Below, in pieces: positions 8,000-15,640 of a stretch of DNA of 64,000 nucleotides; position 1 is the stretch's first letter, and each line of letters starts with the position of its first letter. The DNA is from Geodermatophilus nigrescens. GTDB taxonomy: Bacteria; Actinomycetota; Actinomycetes; Mycobacteriales; Geodermatophilaceae. The notes beneath the pieces were generated by a model, which worked only from the letters and a program-made list of their open reading frames with translations, was not told the DNA's origin and ran no database searches. The DNA lies in contig NZ_FQVX01000005.1 in NCBI RefSeq assembly GCF_900129495.1, positions 1 to 64,000 on the forward strand, written 5' to 3'. The position numbers were made by a program, and so were the translations under genes.

Positions 8000-8940
8000 T
8001 GACGCCGATGCTGTGGGTCGCCGTCGGCGCGGTGGCCCTCGGGCTGGCGACCGGCGTGCTGGTGCTCGCCGTGCCGCGCCCGCCGCGGGTGGGCCTGGAG
8101 CGGCTCGCCCCCGGCGCGCGGCCGCAGCAGACCACCCGGCTGGGCGGCGCCGCCGACGACACCGCGGCGCTGGCCGACCGGGTGCTGCGGCGGCTCGGCC
8201 GCGCCGAGCAGCTCGAGCTCGCGCTGGAGCGCGCCGGGATCTCCCGGCCGCCGGCCGAGGTGGCGCTGGTCGTCACCGGGGCCACCGCCGGCGCGGCGCT
8301 CGCCGGGGGCGTGCTGGGCGGGGTGGTCCTCGGCGTGCTGCTCGCGGTGCTCCCGCCCGTCGCCGCCGTCGTCTGGGTCAACGGCCGGCGCGACCGGCGG
8401 CAGGCCGCCTTCGCCGACCAGCTCGACGACGCCCTGCACCTCATGGCCAGCAGCCTGCGGGCCGGGCACAGCGTGTTGCGCGCGCTCGACGCCGTCTCCC
8501 GCGACGCCCCGGAGCCGACGTCGATCGAGTTCTCCCGCGTGGTCAACGAGACCCGCGTGGGCCGCGACGTCAACCGGGCGCTGGAGGAGGTGGCCGAGCG
8601 CACCGCCAGCCGCGACTTCGCGTGGGTCGTGCAGGCCATCGCGATCCACCGCGAGGTCGGCGGCAACCTGGCCGAGGTCCTCGACCGGGTCAGCACCACC
8701 ATCCGCGAGCGCAACGCCCTGCGCCGGCACGCCCGCTCGCTGTCGGCCGAGGGCCGCATGTCCGGCCTGGTGCTCATGCTCATGCCGGTCGGCGTCTTCT
8801 GCTTCCTGTCCCTGATCTCGCCGACCTACTTCGACCAGATCACCGGCACCTCGGCCGGCGTGGTGATGCTCGTCGTCGCCGCGGTGCTGATGCTGCTCGG
8901 CGGGCTGTGGCTGCGGGCCGTCGTCAAGGTGAGGTTCTGA
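7999..8940 (+). CDS. tadB: TadB-like inner-membrane pilus platform protein
   Basis: The 313-residue protein belongs to the type II secretion F family. A hydrophobic N-terminal helix and a second pair around residues 88-130 precede the cytoplasmic F domain, with FADQLDDALHLMASSLRAGH and ALEEVAERTASRDFAWVVQA. Two more helices (about 258-305) close the protein. TadB and TadC together form the platform around which the ATPase drives pilus assembly. Its ATG shares one base with the cpaF stop, and its stop shares one base with the tadC start. Confidence 0.9.
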   Translation: MTPMLWVAVGAVALGLATGVLVLAVPRPPRVGLERLAPGARPQQTTRLGGAADDTAALADRVLRRLGRAEQLELALERAGISRPPAEVALVVTGATAGAALAGGVLGGVVLGVLLAVLPPVAAVVWVNGRRDRRQAAFADQLDDALHLMASSLRAGHSVLRALDAVSRDAPEPTSIEFSRVVNETRVGRDVNRALEEVAERTASRDFAWVVQAIAIHREVGGNLAEVLDRVSTTIRERNALRRHARSLSAEGRMSGLVLMLMPVGVFCFLSLISPTYFDQITGTSAGVVMLVVAAVLMLLGGLWLRAVVKVRF

Positions 8941-9824
8941 TGCCCGGGATCGTGCTGGCCGGCGTGCTGGCGATCGTCCTGCCGCTGGGCCTGTCGGTGC
9001 ACGTGGCGCTGTCCCGCTCGGGGCGGGTGCTGTCGATCGCGCGGCGCAACCTCACCCGGGGGCTGTTCTCCACCACCTACGAGGTCGGCTCGCTGGAGGC
9101 GCGGCGCACCGGCTGGGGCGCGGTGCTGCGGGCCCTCACCCCCGACCCGGCGGCGCGCCGGGTCCGCCGGCTGCTCGACCTCGCCGGCCGGCCCGAGGGC
9201 TGGACGATGACCCGCCTGCTGTGGGCCAAGCTCGCGCTGGGCGCCGCCGCCGTGCTCGTCGCGGCGGTCGCGTTCACCGAGAACCCGGGGCTGCTGGTCG
9301 GTGTGCTGTGCGTCGCCGGCGTCGCCGTGGCCTACCACGTGCCGGAGATCCTGCTGCACGGCCGCGGCCAGGAGCGCCAGGCGGCGATCGCCCTGGAGCT
9401 GCCCGACGTCCTCGACCAGATGACCATCGCCGTCGAGGCGGGGCTGGGCTTCGAGGGCGCGCTGGCCCGCGCCGCGGCCACCGGCACCGGCCCGCTGGCC
9501 GGCGAGCTGGTGCGCACGCTGCAGGACGTCACCGTCGGCCGCCCGCGGCGCGAGGCCTACGAGGCGCTCGTCAAGCGCACGCAGGTCGAGGACCTGCGCC
9601 GCTTCGTCAGCGCCATCAACCAGGCCGACGCCTACGGCATCGCCGTCGTCGACGTGCTGCGCGTGCAGGCCGACGAGATGCGGCTCAAGCGCCGCCAGCG
9701 CGCGGAGGAGCAGGCCGCGAAGGTGCCGGTGAAGGTCACCTTCCCGCTGATCGCCTGCATCCTGCCGGCGCTGCTGATCATCGTCGTCGGGCCGATGATC
9801 GCCGGTCTCGGCGAGGTCATGTAG
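8940..9824 (+). CDS. tadC: TadC-like inner-membrane pilus platform protein
   Basis: This second F-family platform protein has 294 residues. Membrane segments are at the N-terminus, about 95-135, and at the C-terminal end (FPLIACILPALLIIVVGPM). The cytoplasmic domain has ALELPDVLDQMTIAVEAGLG and LRRFVSAINQADAYGIAV, typical of TadC. It is the last gene of the pilus operon, and strong hairpins follow 6-60 bases after its stop. The locus therefore has all core Tad functions, but no separate tadD-like lipoprotein or secretin, consistent with a monoderm. Confidence 0.9.
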   Translation: MPGIVLAGVLAIVLPLGLSVHVALSRSGRVLSIARRNLTRGLFSTTYEVGSLEARRTGWGAVLRALTPDPAARRVRRLLDLAGRPEGWTMTRLLWAKLALGAAAVLVAAVAFTENPGLLVGVLCVAGVAVAYHVPEILLHGRGQERQAAIALELPDVLDQMTIAVEAGLGFEGALARAAATGTGPLAGELVRTLQDVTVGRPRREAYEALVKRTQVEDLRRFVSAINQADAYGIAVVDVLRVQADEMRLKRRQRAEEQAAKVPVKVTFPLIACILPALLIIVVGPMIAGLGEVM

Positions 9825-9830
9825 CTGCCC

Positions 9831-9887
9831 GGCCCCGGCGCTCCGGGGCCCGGACGCAGGCGGCCGCGCACCCCGGGGGGTGCGCGG
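9831..9887 (+). terminator. Double hairpin ending the tad operon
   Basis: An 8-bp hairpin (GGCCCCGG / CCGGGGCC, 9831-9850) is followed by an 11-bp perfect stem (CCGCGCACCCC / GGGGTGCGCGG, 9864-9887). There is no T-tract, as is common at this GC. The pair lies between convergent genes and can serve both. Confidence 0.65.
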
Positions 9888-9933
9888 TCTCCTGCACGAG
9901 CGGGACCGCTCGGGTGCGGGACCGGTCAGCCCG

Positions 9934-10269
9934 TCAGCGCGGCTGGCCGGGGTTGGTCGGGTCGCCCTGCGACGGCGGGTTGATCTTCGGGCCGGTGGTC
10001 GCCTCGGACACCTTGGAGCCCCCGCTCGCGTGCGCCGGGTCGTCGGCGGCCGCGGCCGCCGGGTCACCGCCGGAGGGCTGCGCGCCCTCGTGCAGGGACG
10101 CCAGCCGGTTCTCCATGGCGGTGACGACCTGCAGGCGCCGGGCGTGGGAACGCTCGTAGTCCAGCAGTGTCTGCAGGCCGGTCGCGTCCAGCGTGCGGAT
10201 CCGGGAGATCAGTCCCCCCACCGGCAGGTGGTCGTAGTCGGGCAGCGGCAGCTGGTCGTGCTCGGTCAT
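9934..10269 (-). CDS. Small conserved actinobacterial protein of unknown function
   Basis: The 111-residue protein starts MTEHDQLPLPDYDHLPVGGL and continues with SRIRTLDATGLQTLLDYER, a compact helical pattern (LPDYDxLP ... LDxxxLxxLLxYE) that recurs in small actinobacterial proteins. I recall it being listed as a domain of unknown function (possibly DUF8129), not confirmed here. The C-terminal half is Ala/Gly/Pro-rich and probably disordered. A GGGTAG element 10 bases upstream of ATG suggests a near-leaderless, stress-type promoter. It is divergent from the Rv2629-like gene, and both may respond to the same sigma factor. Confidence 0.7.
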   Translation of the reverse strand: MTEHDQLPLPDYDHLPVGGLISRIRTLDATGLQTLLDYERSHARRLQVVTAMENRLASLHEGAQPSGGDPAAAAADDPAHASGGSKVSEATTGPKINPPSQGDPTNPGQPR

Positions 10270-10279
10270 GGGGCAGCGC

Positions 10280-10305
10280 CTACCCGTCCCCTCCCGTTCC
10301 GACAC
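10280..10305 (-). promoter_or_regulatory. Candidate sigma-B/F-type promoter, minus strand
   Basis: On the minus strand GTGTC is followed by 15 bases and GGGTAG, resembling the GTTT-N14-16-GGGTA promoters of actinobacterial stress sigma factors. Transcription would start almost at the ATG at 10269. Confidence 0.45.
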
Positions 10306-10306
10306 G

Positions 10307-10333
10307 GTGTGTGGGGGTGGGGCCGGTGGGTAG
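10307..10333 (+). promoter_or_regulatory. Candidate sigma-B/F-type promoter, plus strand
   Basis: GTGTG, 16 bases, then GGGTAG, in the same layout as the divergent promoter. It lies 69 bases before the ATG of the Rv2629-like gene. The two GGGTAG boxes form an inverted repeat (CGCCTACCC and GGGTAGGCG). Confidence 0.45.
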
Positions 10334-10402
10334 GCGGCGGACAGTGCGCGTCCCGCCGAGGACGCCGTCCCACCGATCCGCACCGAGGAAGTGGTCCCAC
10401 CC

Positions 10403-11536
10403 ATGGACGTGTCGTTCCTGGCACCCGTCTTCGACGCCGCCGGCCCCTACGCCACGGTGACCGCCGACGTCACGCACACCACCGAGACCGCCGACACCGA
10501 GCTGGAGCTCAAGGTCCGCGCGGTCGCCGAGAAGCTGACCGAGCAGGGTGCGCCGGAGGCCGTCGTCGAGGCGGTGCGCGGCCGGCTGCTCGAGGGCAAC
10601 GACGGCGGCGAGGCCGGCACCGTCCGCGGCCGCGCGGTCGTGGTGGCCGCCGACGGCACCGTCGTCTTCGACTCCCAGCTCGCCGACGTGCCGCGGCAGG
10701 AGCTGGCGCAGTGGTCGCCGACGCCGGACCTGCTGCCGGTGCTGCGCGCGCTGCCCGGCCGGATCCCGCACGTCGTCGTGCTCACCGACCGCACCGGCGC
10801 GGACCTCACCGTCGCGAGCCTCCCCGGGCACGCCGAGGAGGAGGAGACGGTGAAGGGCGACACCTTCCAGATCCGCAAGTTCCAGGGCGGCGGCTGGGCC
10901 CACCACCGGTACCAGCACAACGCCGAGAACAAGTGGGTGCACAACGCCGAGGACGTCGCCCAGCACGTGTCCTCGGTGGTCCGCCGGTTGCACCCGCGCT
11001 TCGTGCTGCTCGCCGGTGACATGCGGGCCCGCCAGATCCTCACCGACCGCGCCAGCGACCTGTGGTCGGACCTCATCGTGTCCATCGACGAGGGCGGGCG
11101 GGCCGCCGGCGCCGACCGCGAGCCCGTGGAGCGCAAGGCCGCCGAGCTGGTCGCCGAGCACGAGGCCCGGGACGAGGCCGACGCCGTCGAGAAGATCAGC
11201 TCGGCCGGTGCCCACGGCCTCGCGGTGACCGGCACGGCGAACGTCGTGGAGGCGCTCCGCAAGGCCCAGGTGGAGACGCTCGTGCTCGCCGAGCCGGCCG
11301 ACGACGAGGAGCTCCTCGTGGGCGGCTCGCCGCTGGAGCTCGGCGTCGCGCAGGCCGACATGGACGCCCTCGGCGTGCAGGAGGCGCGCTCGGTGCCGGC
11401 CACGAACGCGCTGCTCGCGGCCGCCGTCGCCAGCACCGCCGGCGTCGTCGTGGTCCCGCGCGCGGCCATGCCCGGCGACATCCCGGTGGCGGCGATCCTG
11501 CGCTACACCGACGACTCGACCCCCACCCCCCAGTGA
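10403..11536 (+). CDS. Rv2629/Balon-like protein (bacterial aeRF1-like family, baeRF2/Vms1-type)
   Basis: The 377-residue protein has the layout of Mycobacterium Rv2629: an N-terminal domain (GPYATVTADVTH near residue 14), a middle domain with HVVVLTDRTGADL and a GGWAHHRYQHNAENKW segment (about 165-180), then HPRFVLLAGDMRARQIL and a C-terminal eL30-like domain with VETLVLAEPADDEELLVGG. The family is related to archaeo-eukaryotic release factor aRF1/Pelota. Known members include Balon, a ribosome hibernation factor that binds the A site. A release-factor GGQ is not seen, although an NxGGGWAHHR-like segment lies in the matching region. ATG was chosen; GTG four codons upstream is possible. A DUF2795 gene follows 14 bases later. 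Confidence 0.82.
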   Translation: MDVSFLAPVFDAAGPYATVTADVTHTTETADTELELKVRAVAEKLTEQGAPEAVVEAVRGRLLEGNDGGEAGTVRGRAVVVAADGTVVFDSQLADVPRQELAQWSPTPDLLPVLRALPGRIPHVVVLTDRTGADLTVASLPGHAEEEETVKGDTFQIRKFQGGGWAHHRYQHNAENKWVHNAEDVAQHVSSVVRRLHPRFVLLAGDMRARQILTDRASDLWSDLIVSIDEGGRAAGADREPVERKAAELVAEHEARDEADAVEKISSAGAHGLAVTGTANVVEALRKAQVETLVLAEPADDEELLVGGSPLELGVAQADMDALGVQEARSVPATNALLAAAVASTAGVVVVPRAAMPGDIPVAAILRYTDDSTPTPQ

Positions 11537-11550
11537 CGGAGGCAGCAGCC

Positions 11551-11808
11551 ATGACCGACCCCCACCAGGAGGGCACGCCCGCCGGCACCAGCCCGGCCGA
11601 CGTCGACCACCGCGCGGCCATCGCCGAGGCGCTCGGCAAGGAGGTGTGGCCCGCCGACCGCGACGCGCTCGTGGCCAAGGCGCAGGAGTCCAACGCTCCC
11701 GACCGCGTGCTCGGCGACCTGCGCCGCCTGCCGGAGGGCCAGACGTTCGAGAACGTGCAGGACGTCGCCCGGGCGCTGGGCATCGGCACCGAGCAGCAGC
11801 GGTTCTGA
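11551..11808 (+). CDS. DUF2795-domain protein
   Basis: The 85-residue acidic protein carries the DUF2795 pattern in its C-terminal two thirds: AIAEALGKEVWPADRDALVAKA, then LGDLRRLPEGQTFENVQDVAR split across about residues 52-75. DUF2795 is a small helical domain, common in actinobacteria and often linked to stress genes; its molecular role is unknown. It begins 14 bases after the Rv2629-like gene, with GGAGGCAG as ribosome site, and so is probably co-transcribed with it. It is followed within 5 bases by another small acidic protein. Confidence 0.8.
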   Translation: MTDPHQEGTPAGTSPADVDHRAAIAEALGKEVWPADRDALVAKAQESNAPDRVLGDLRRLPEGQTFENVQDVARALGIGTEQQRF

Positions 11809-11812
11809 CCCG

Positions 11813-12043
11813 GTGACCACCAACAAGGAGCCCAGCCCCGAGGCCCTCGCCAACGTCACCGAGCACAACATCGAGACGCGCGCGGACCTGCTGCCGGAGG
11901 AGGCGGCGGTGCGCGGCACGGGCATGGAGGAGGTCGCCGCCGAGGTGATCCTCGCCGAGTCCGAGGAGCGCACCGTGCACCCCGACCCCGACGACGCCCA
12001 GGGCGCGCACCGGCAGTCGGCGGAGACGGCGGACCTGCCCTGA
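11813..12043 (+). CDS. Small acidic hypothetical protein
   Basis: The 76-residue product (GTG start) begins VTTNKEPSPEALANVTEHNI. It is rich in Glu, Asp and Ala with no hydrophobic core, so it is probably disordered. There is no recognised family. Its start is 5 bases after the DUF2795 stop and its own stop overlaps the CTG start proposed for the thioesterase, placing it in the Rv2629-like stress operon. No function can be assigned. Confidence 0.6.
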   Translation: MTTNKEPSPEALANVTEHNIETRADLLPEEAAVRGTGMEEVAAEVILAESEERTVHPDPDDAQGAHRQSAETADLP

Positions 12044-12441
12044 GCGGAGGGGGCGGCGAGCCGCACGAGCACCCGGTCCAGCTGCGCTGGTCGGACACCG
12101 ACGTGTTCGGCCACGTCAACCACGCCCGGGTGCTCGGGCTGCTCGAGGACGCCCGCCTGGCGATGGCCGACCCGTCGCCGGGCGCGGGGATCATCCTCGC
12201 CCGGCTGGAGATCGACTACCTGCGGCAGGTCCACTACCGGGTGGCCGAGCACCTGACGGTCACCAGCACGGTGACCCGGCTGGGCCGCAGCTCGATCGGC
12301 ATGCGCCAGGACCTCACCCAGGACGGCGAGGTGGCGCTGCGCGCGGAGATGGTGCTGGTCACCTTCGACTACGCGGCCGACCGCTCGGCGCCCATGACCG
12401 AGGCGCAGCGGGCGTACTGGGCCCGCTGGCAGGTGGGCTGA
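12040..12441 (+). CDS. Acyl-CoA thioesterase, 4HBT hotdog family
   Basis: This hotdog-fold thioesterase of about 133 residues has the family signature HPVQLRWSDTDVFGHVNHAR, with the catalytic-site Asp in SDTD followed by GHVNH, then a central EIDYLRQVHYRVAEHLTV and the GEVALRAEMVLVTFDY strand. The frame has no ATG or GTG before the conserved SDTD motif. The only plausible start is CTG at 12040, which overlaps the preceding stop as CTGA; the rare start codon is therefore inferred from homology. The product should hydrolyse acyl-CoAs; the substrate is unknown. It shares a terminator with the convergent LacI gene. Confidence 0.85.
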   Translation: MSGGGGEPHEHPVQLRWSDTDVFGHVNHARVLGLLEDARLAMADPSPGAGIILARLEIDYLRQVHYRVAEHLTVTSTVTRLGRSSIGMRQDLTQDGEVALRAEMVLVTFDYAADRSAPMTEAQRAYWARWQVG

Positions 12442-12460
12442 CCCCGCTCCGGCGGGGTCA
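12439..12460. terminator. Bidirectional terminator containing both stop codons
   Basis: TGACCCCGC-TCCG-GCGGGGTCA is a perfect 9-bp stem. Its two ends are the TGA stop codons of the convergent thioesterase and LacI genes, so it can end transcription from both sides. Confidence 0.6.
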
Positions 12461-13477
12461 GCCGGCCGGGGGAGCGGTGCTGTCCCGGACCACCAGGCGG
12501 GTGGCCAGCTCGATGCGCGGGGTCTCCACCGGCTCGCCGCGCACCATCCGCAGGACGGTGCGCGCCGCCAGCGTGCCCATCTGCGCGAGTGGCTGGTGCA
12601 CCGTGGTCAGCGGCGGCGAGGACCACTGCGCCTGTGGCAGGTCGTCGAAGCCGACGACGCTGAGGTCCTCGGGCACCCGCAGGCCCCGGCGGCGCGCGGC
12701 CTCGTAGACGCCGAGCGCCATCTGGTCGTTGGCGGCGAACACCGCCGTCGGCCGGTCGGGCAGCGCCAGCAGGCGCTCGCCGCTCTCCGACCCGGAGCGG
12801 TAGCCGAAGTCGCCCTCGACGACGAGGTCGGGGTCGACGGCGACGTCGACCGCGCCCAGGCCGGCGCGGTACCCGTCCATCCGGGCGCGGCTGGACCACA
12901 GCGGGGCCGGCCCCCCGACGAAGCCGATGCGCCGGTGCCCGAGGCCGGTCAGGTGGTCGGTGGCGCTCAGGCCGCCGGCCCAGTCGGTCGCGCCGACGGT
13001 GGGGACGTCGAGGGAGGGCACGCCCGCCGGGTCGATCACCACGGCCGGCACCTGCAGGCCGCGCAGCTCCGACGCGAGCACCGGGTCGAGCTCGCTGGTC
13101 ACCAGGATGACGCCGTCACTGGCGCGGGCGGCGAGGTTCTCCAGCCACGCGCGGGTGGCGCTGACGCGGCGGTGGATGGCCGAGACGACGGTGCCGACGC
13201 CCTCGGCGTGCGCGGCGTCCTCGACGCCGCGGATGATCTCCAGCGCCCAGGGGCTGTCGAGGTCGTTGAACACCAGGTCGACCAGGCGGGCGCGCTCCCG
13301 CGGACGGCCGCCGCGGCGCTGGTAGCCGTGCTCGCGCAGCAGCGCCTCGACCCGCTCGCGGGTGTGCGGGGCGACGTCGGAGCGCCCGTTGAGCACCCGG
13401 GACACCGTGGGCAGGGAGACGCCCGCCTCCGCCGCGATCGCCGCGATGGTGACGGCTCGGCCCTGACTCTCGGACAC
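12458..13477 (-). CDS. LacI-family repressor, probably of xylan genes
   Basis: The 339-residue regulator has a LacI helix-turn-helix at its N-terminus (TIAAIAAEAGVSLPTVSRVL, about residues 10-29) with the hinge QRRGGRPRERARLVDLV, followed by a periplasmic-binding-like sugar domain (GLGHRRIGFVGGPAPLWS, AVFAANDQMALGVYEAAR, VPEDLSVVGFDDLPQAQW). The GTG start has AGGAGG five bases upstream. It is divergent from the GH10 xylanase, so local control of that gene by a xylo-oligosaccharide-type ligand is the simplest model. The palindromes between the two genes are its likely operators. Confidence 0.88.
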   Translation of the reverse strand: MSESQGRAVTIAAIAAEAGVSLPTVSRVLNGRSDVAPHTRERVEALLREHGYQRRGGRPRERARLVDLVFNDLDSPWALEIIRGVEDAAHAEGVGTVVSAIHRRVSATRAWLENLAARASDGVILVTSELDPVLASELRGLQVPAVVIDPAGVPSLDVPTVGATDWAGGLSATDHLTGLGHRRIGFVGGPAPLWSSRARMDGYRAGLGAVDVAVDPDLVVEGDFGYRSGSESGERLLALPDRPTAVFAANDQMALGVYEAARRRGLRVPEDLSVVGFDDLPQAQWSSPPLTTVHQPLAQMGTLAARTVLRMVRGEPVETPRIELATRLVVRDSTAPPAG

Positions 13478-13549
13478 GCGTGCCTCCTGCCTCGGTGCTG
13501 GTCAGCCTAGGGCTGCCGCCTCCGGCACCGGCCGGACCCGGGGTCGGCC

Positions 13550-13578
13550 TTGACCCGTCCGGGTCGGGTTCGTAACGT
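13550..13578 (+). promoter_or_regulatory. Promoter of the xylanase gene
   Basis: TTGACC (13550-13555), a 17-base spacer and TAACGT (13573-13578) match the housekeeping consensus well. The predicted start near 13585 falls at the edge of the palindromic operator. Confidence 0.6.
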
Positions 13579-13585
13579 GGCTCAC

Positions 13586-13604
13586 GTTCCGGAACATTCC
13601 GAAA
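13586..13604. promoter_or_regulatory. Candidate LacI operator, overlapping palindromes
   Basis: GTTCCGGAAC is a perfect 10-base palindrome and overlaps GGAACATTCC, an inverted repeat with a two-base centre. The combined TTCCGGAACATTCCGAAA lies just downstream of the predicted transcription start, a position where a bound repressor would block the xylanase promoter. Confidence 0.5.
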
Positions 13605-13638
13605 AGCAGAGTCGCTCCTCCCGGAAGGTCCTCCCCGC

Positions 13639-14817
13639 ATGCGTTCCTCTCGCAACCGCACCCTCGCCCGCGGCGCCGTCGGGCTCGGGCTCGCGCCCCT
13701 CCTGCTGGCCGCCGCGGTGCTCCCCGCGTCGGCCGCCCCCGGCCCGCAGGGCCCGCCACCGCACGCCAACGAGGACCAGTCGTACGGCCAGGCCAAGAAG
13801 AACGGCCTGCGCACCGTCGCGCCCGACGACCTGGTCATCGGCACCGCGGCCGCCGGCGGCGGGCACCACGTGACGGCCGGCTACCCCGACCCGTTCACGT
13901 ACGACCGGCAGTACCGGCGGATCCTCAACGCCGAGTTCAGCTCCGTCTCGCCCGAGAACCAGATGAAGTGGGAGTTCCTCGAGCCCGAGCGCGGCCAGTA
14001 CAACTGGGGCCCGGCCGACGCGATCGTCGAGAACGCCGAGCGCAACGGCCAGGCCGTCCGCGGGCACACCCTCCTGTGGCACAGCCAGAACCCGGCGTGG
14101 CTCACCGAGGGCGTGGCCAGCGGCGAGATCGACGACACCGAGCTCCGGCAGATCCTCGAGGACCACATCCGGACCGTCGTCGGCCGCTACGCGGGCCGCA
14201 TCGACCAGTGGGACGTCGCCAACGAGATCTTCACCGACGAGGCGACGCCGCGGCTGCGCCCGGAGAACTTCTGGATCCAGGAGCTCGGGCCGGGCATCAT
14301 CGCCGACGCGTTCCGCTGGGCGCACGAGGCCGACCCGCAGGCGACGCTGTTCCTCAACGACTACGCCGTCGAGCACATCGGGCCCAAGAGCGACGCCTAC
14401 TACGCCCTCGCGCAGGACCTGCTCGCCCAGGGCGTGCCGCTGCACGGCTTCGCCGTCCAGGCGCACCTGAGCTTCGAGTACTCGTTCCCGACCTCCCTGC
14501 AGGAGAACCTGCAGCGCTTCGACGACCTGGGCCTGGAGACGGCGGTCACCGAGCTCGACGTCCGCATGCCGGTCGCCGAGGGCGGGCCGACCGAGGCCCA
14601 GCTGGAGCAGCAGGCCGACTGGTACCAGCAGGCGCTGGAGGCCTGCCTCGGCGTGGAGGAGTGCAACTCCTTCACCATCTGGGGCTTCACCGACAAGTAC
14701 TCGTGGGTGCCCTACTTCTTCGAGGGCACCGGTGCCGCGAACGTCATGTTCGAGGACTACGAGCGCAAGCCCGCGTACTGGGCGCTGCACGAGACCCTCG
14801 CCGCGGCGCAGGACTGA
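13639..14817 (+). CDS. Secreted endo-1,4-beta-xylanase, GH10
   Basis: The 392-residue enzyme has a Sec signal peptide (basic start, LGLAPLLLAAAVLPASA, cleavage near residue 32) and a single GH10 barrel. Motifs are SSVSPENQMKWEFLEP, GHTLLWHSQNPAWL, the acid/base Glu196 in WDVANEIF, FLNDYAVE, GFAVQAHL and the nucleophile Glu305 in VTELDVRMP. The final FTIWGFTDKYSWVP is also diagnostic. There is no carbohydrate-binding module. It should cleave xylan backbone outside the cell. The next gene, a CE4 deacetylase 13 bases away, would remove acetyl groups from the same substrate. Confidence 0.95.
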   Translation: MRSSRNRTLARGAVGLGLAPLLLAAAVLPASAAPGPQGPPPHANEDQSYGQAKKNGLRTVAPDDLVIGTAAAGGGHHVTAGYPDPFTYDRQYRRILNAEFSSVSPENQMKWEFLEPERGQYNWGPADAIVENAERNGQAVRGHTLLWHSQNPAWLTEGVASGEIDDTELRQILEDHIRTVVGRYAGRIDQWDVANEIFTDEATPRLRPENFWIQELGPGIIADAFRWAHEADPQATLFLNDYAVEHIGPKSDAYYALAQDLLAQGVPLHGFAVQAHLSFEYSFPTSLQENLQRFDDLGLETAVTELDVRMPVAEGGPTEAQLEQQADWYQQALEACLGVEECNSFTIWGFTDKYSWVPYFFEGTGAANVMFEDYERKPAYWALHETLAAAQD

Positions 14818-14830
14818 GCGGGGGAGCCCG

Positions 14831-15565
14831 ATGACCTCGAGGCGGACCCGCCTGCGCCTTCTCGCCGTTCCGCTCGCCGTCGGGGCGCTGCTGTCCGGCG
14901 CCGCCCCGGCGCTGGCCGGCGGCACCGGGGCGGGCCCCGGCCAGGGCGGCCCGGCCACCGCCGACGTCGTCACCACCACGCGGCTGGGCGGGCAGGTCGC
15001 CGCCCTGACCTTCGACGACGGACCGAACCCGCACGACACCCCGCGGCTGCTCGAGGTGCTGGCCGAGAACGACGTGAAGGCGGTGTTCTGCCTCTGGGGT
15101 GACGTGGTGCGGCAGAACCCCGACCTGGTGCGGCAGATCGTGGCTGCGGGGCACACCCTCTGCAACCACACGATGCACCACGAGGACCTCGCCACCTGGA
15201 CGCCGGAGGCCGTCCGGGCCGACCTCGAGGCCACCTCGGCGCTCATCCGGGAGGTGGCGCCCGGCGCGCCCATCCCGTACTTCCGCGCCCCGTACGGGTC
15301 GTGGGGGCAGAGCGCGCAGGTGGCCGCGGACCTGGGCATGCAGCCGCTGGGCTGGACGGTGACGATCGAGGACTGGGAGACCCAGGACGCCGACGTGCTC
15401 ACCGAGCGGCTGGAGTCGCGGATCCGGGCCAACCCGGGCGCCGTCGTCCTGCTGCACGACGGGCCGGTGATGGACCGCAGCGGCACCGTCGAGGCGGTGG
15501 CGCGTGCGATCCCGGAGCTGCGGGCCGAGGGCTGGCGGTTCCACAAGCCCGACCGCCGGGGCTGA
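14831..15565 (+). CDS. Secreted polysaccharide deacetylase, CE4 (NodB-like)
   Basis: The 244-residue enzyme has a signal peptide (LLAVPLAVGALLSGAAPALA) and a NodB homology domain. Motif 1 TFDDGPN (Asp62, Asp63) holds the catalytic base and a metal ligand. Motif 2 NHTMHHEDL gives the two metal His residues. Motif 3 RAPYGSWG and motif 5 VVLLHDGP with the catalytic His are intact. The family includes acetylxylan esterases, chitin and peptidoglycan deacetylases. The close link to the GH10 gene favours acetylxylan, but this is inference. Likely co-transcribed with the xylanase and ending at a strong hairpin. Confidence 0.9.
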   Translation: MTSRRTRLRLLAVPLAVGALLSGAAPALAGGTGAGPGQGGPATADVVTTTRLGGQVAALTFDDGPNPHDTPRLLEVLAENDVKAVFCLWGDVVRQNPDLVRQIVAAGHTLCNHTMHHEDLATWTPEAVRADLEATSALIREVAPGAPIPYFRAPYGSWGQSAQVAADLGMQPLGWTVTIEDWETQDADVLTERLESRIRANPGAVVLLHDGPVMDRSGTVEAVARAIPELRAEGWRFHKPDRRG

Positions 15566-15570
15566 CCGAC

Positions 15571-15603
15571 GGGCTGCCCGGCCGTACCCCGGCCGGGCAG
15601 CCC
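15571..15603 (+). terminator. Terminator of the xylanase operon
   Basis: A perfect 13-bp stem (GGGCTGCCCGGCC / GGCCGGGCAGCCC) with a 7-base loop starts 6 bases after the deacetylase stop. Confidence 0.7.
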
Positions 15604-15606
15604 GCC

Positions 15607-15631
15607 GTTCCGCGGCGTCGCGGCTGGGTAG
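15607..15631 (+). promoter_or_regulatory. Candidate sigma-B/F-type promoter of the ChaB-like gene
   Basis: GTTCC, 14 bases, then GGGTAG, with ATG only 10 bases further on. The layout matches the two GGGTAG promoters near 10.3 kb. Confidence 0.5.
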
Positions 15632-15640
15632 GTCCGTCCC

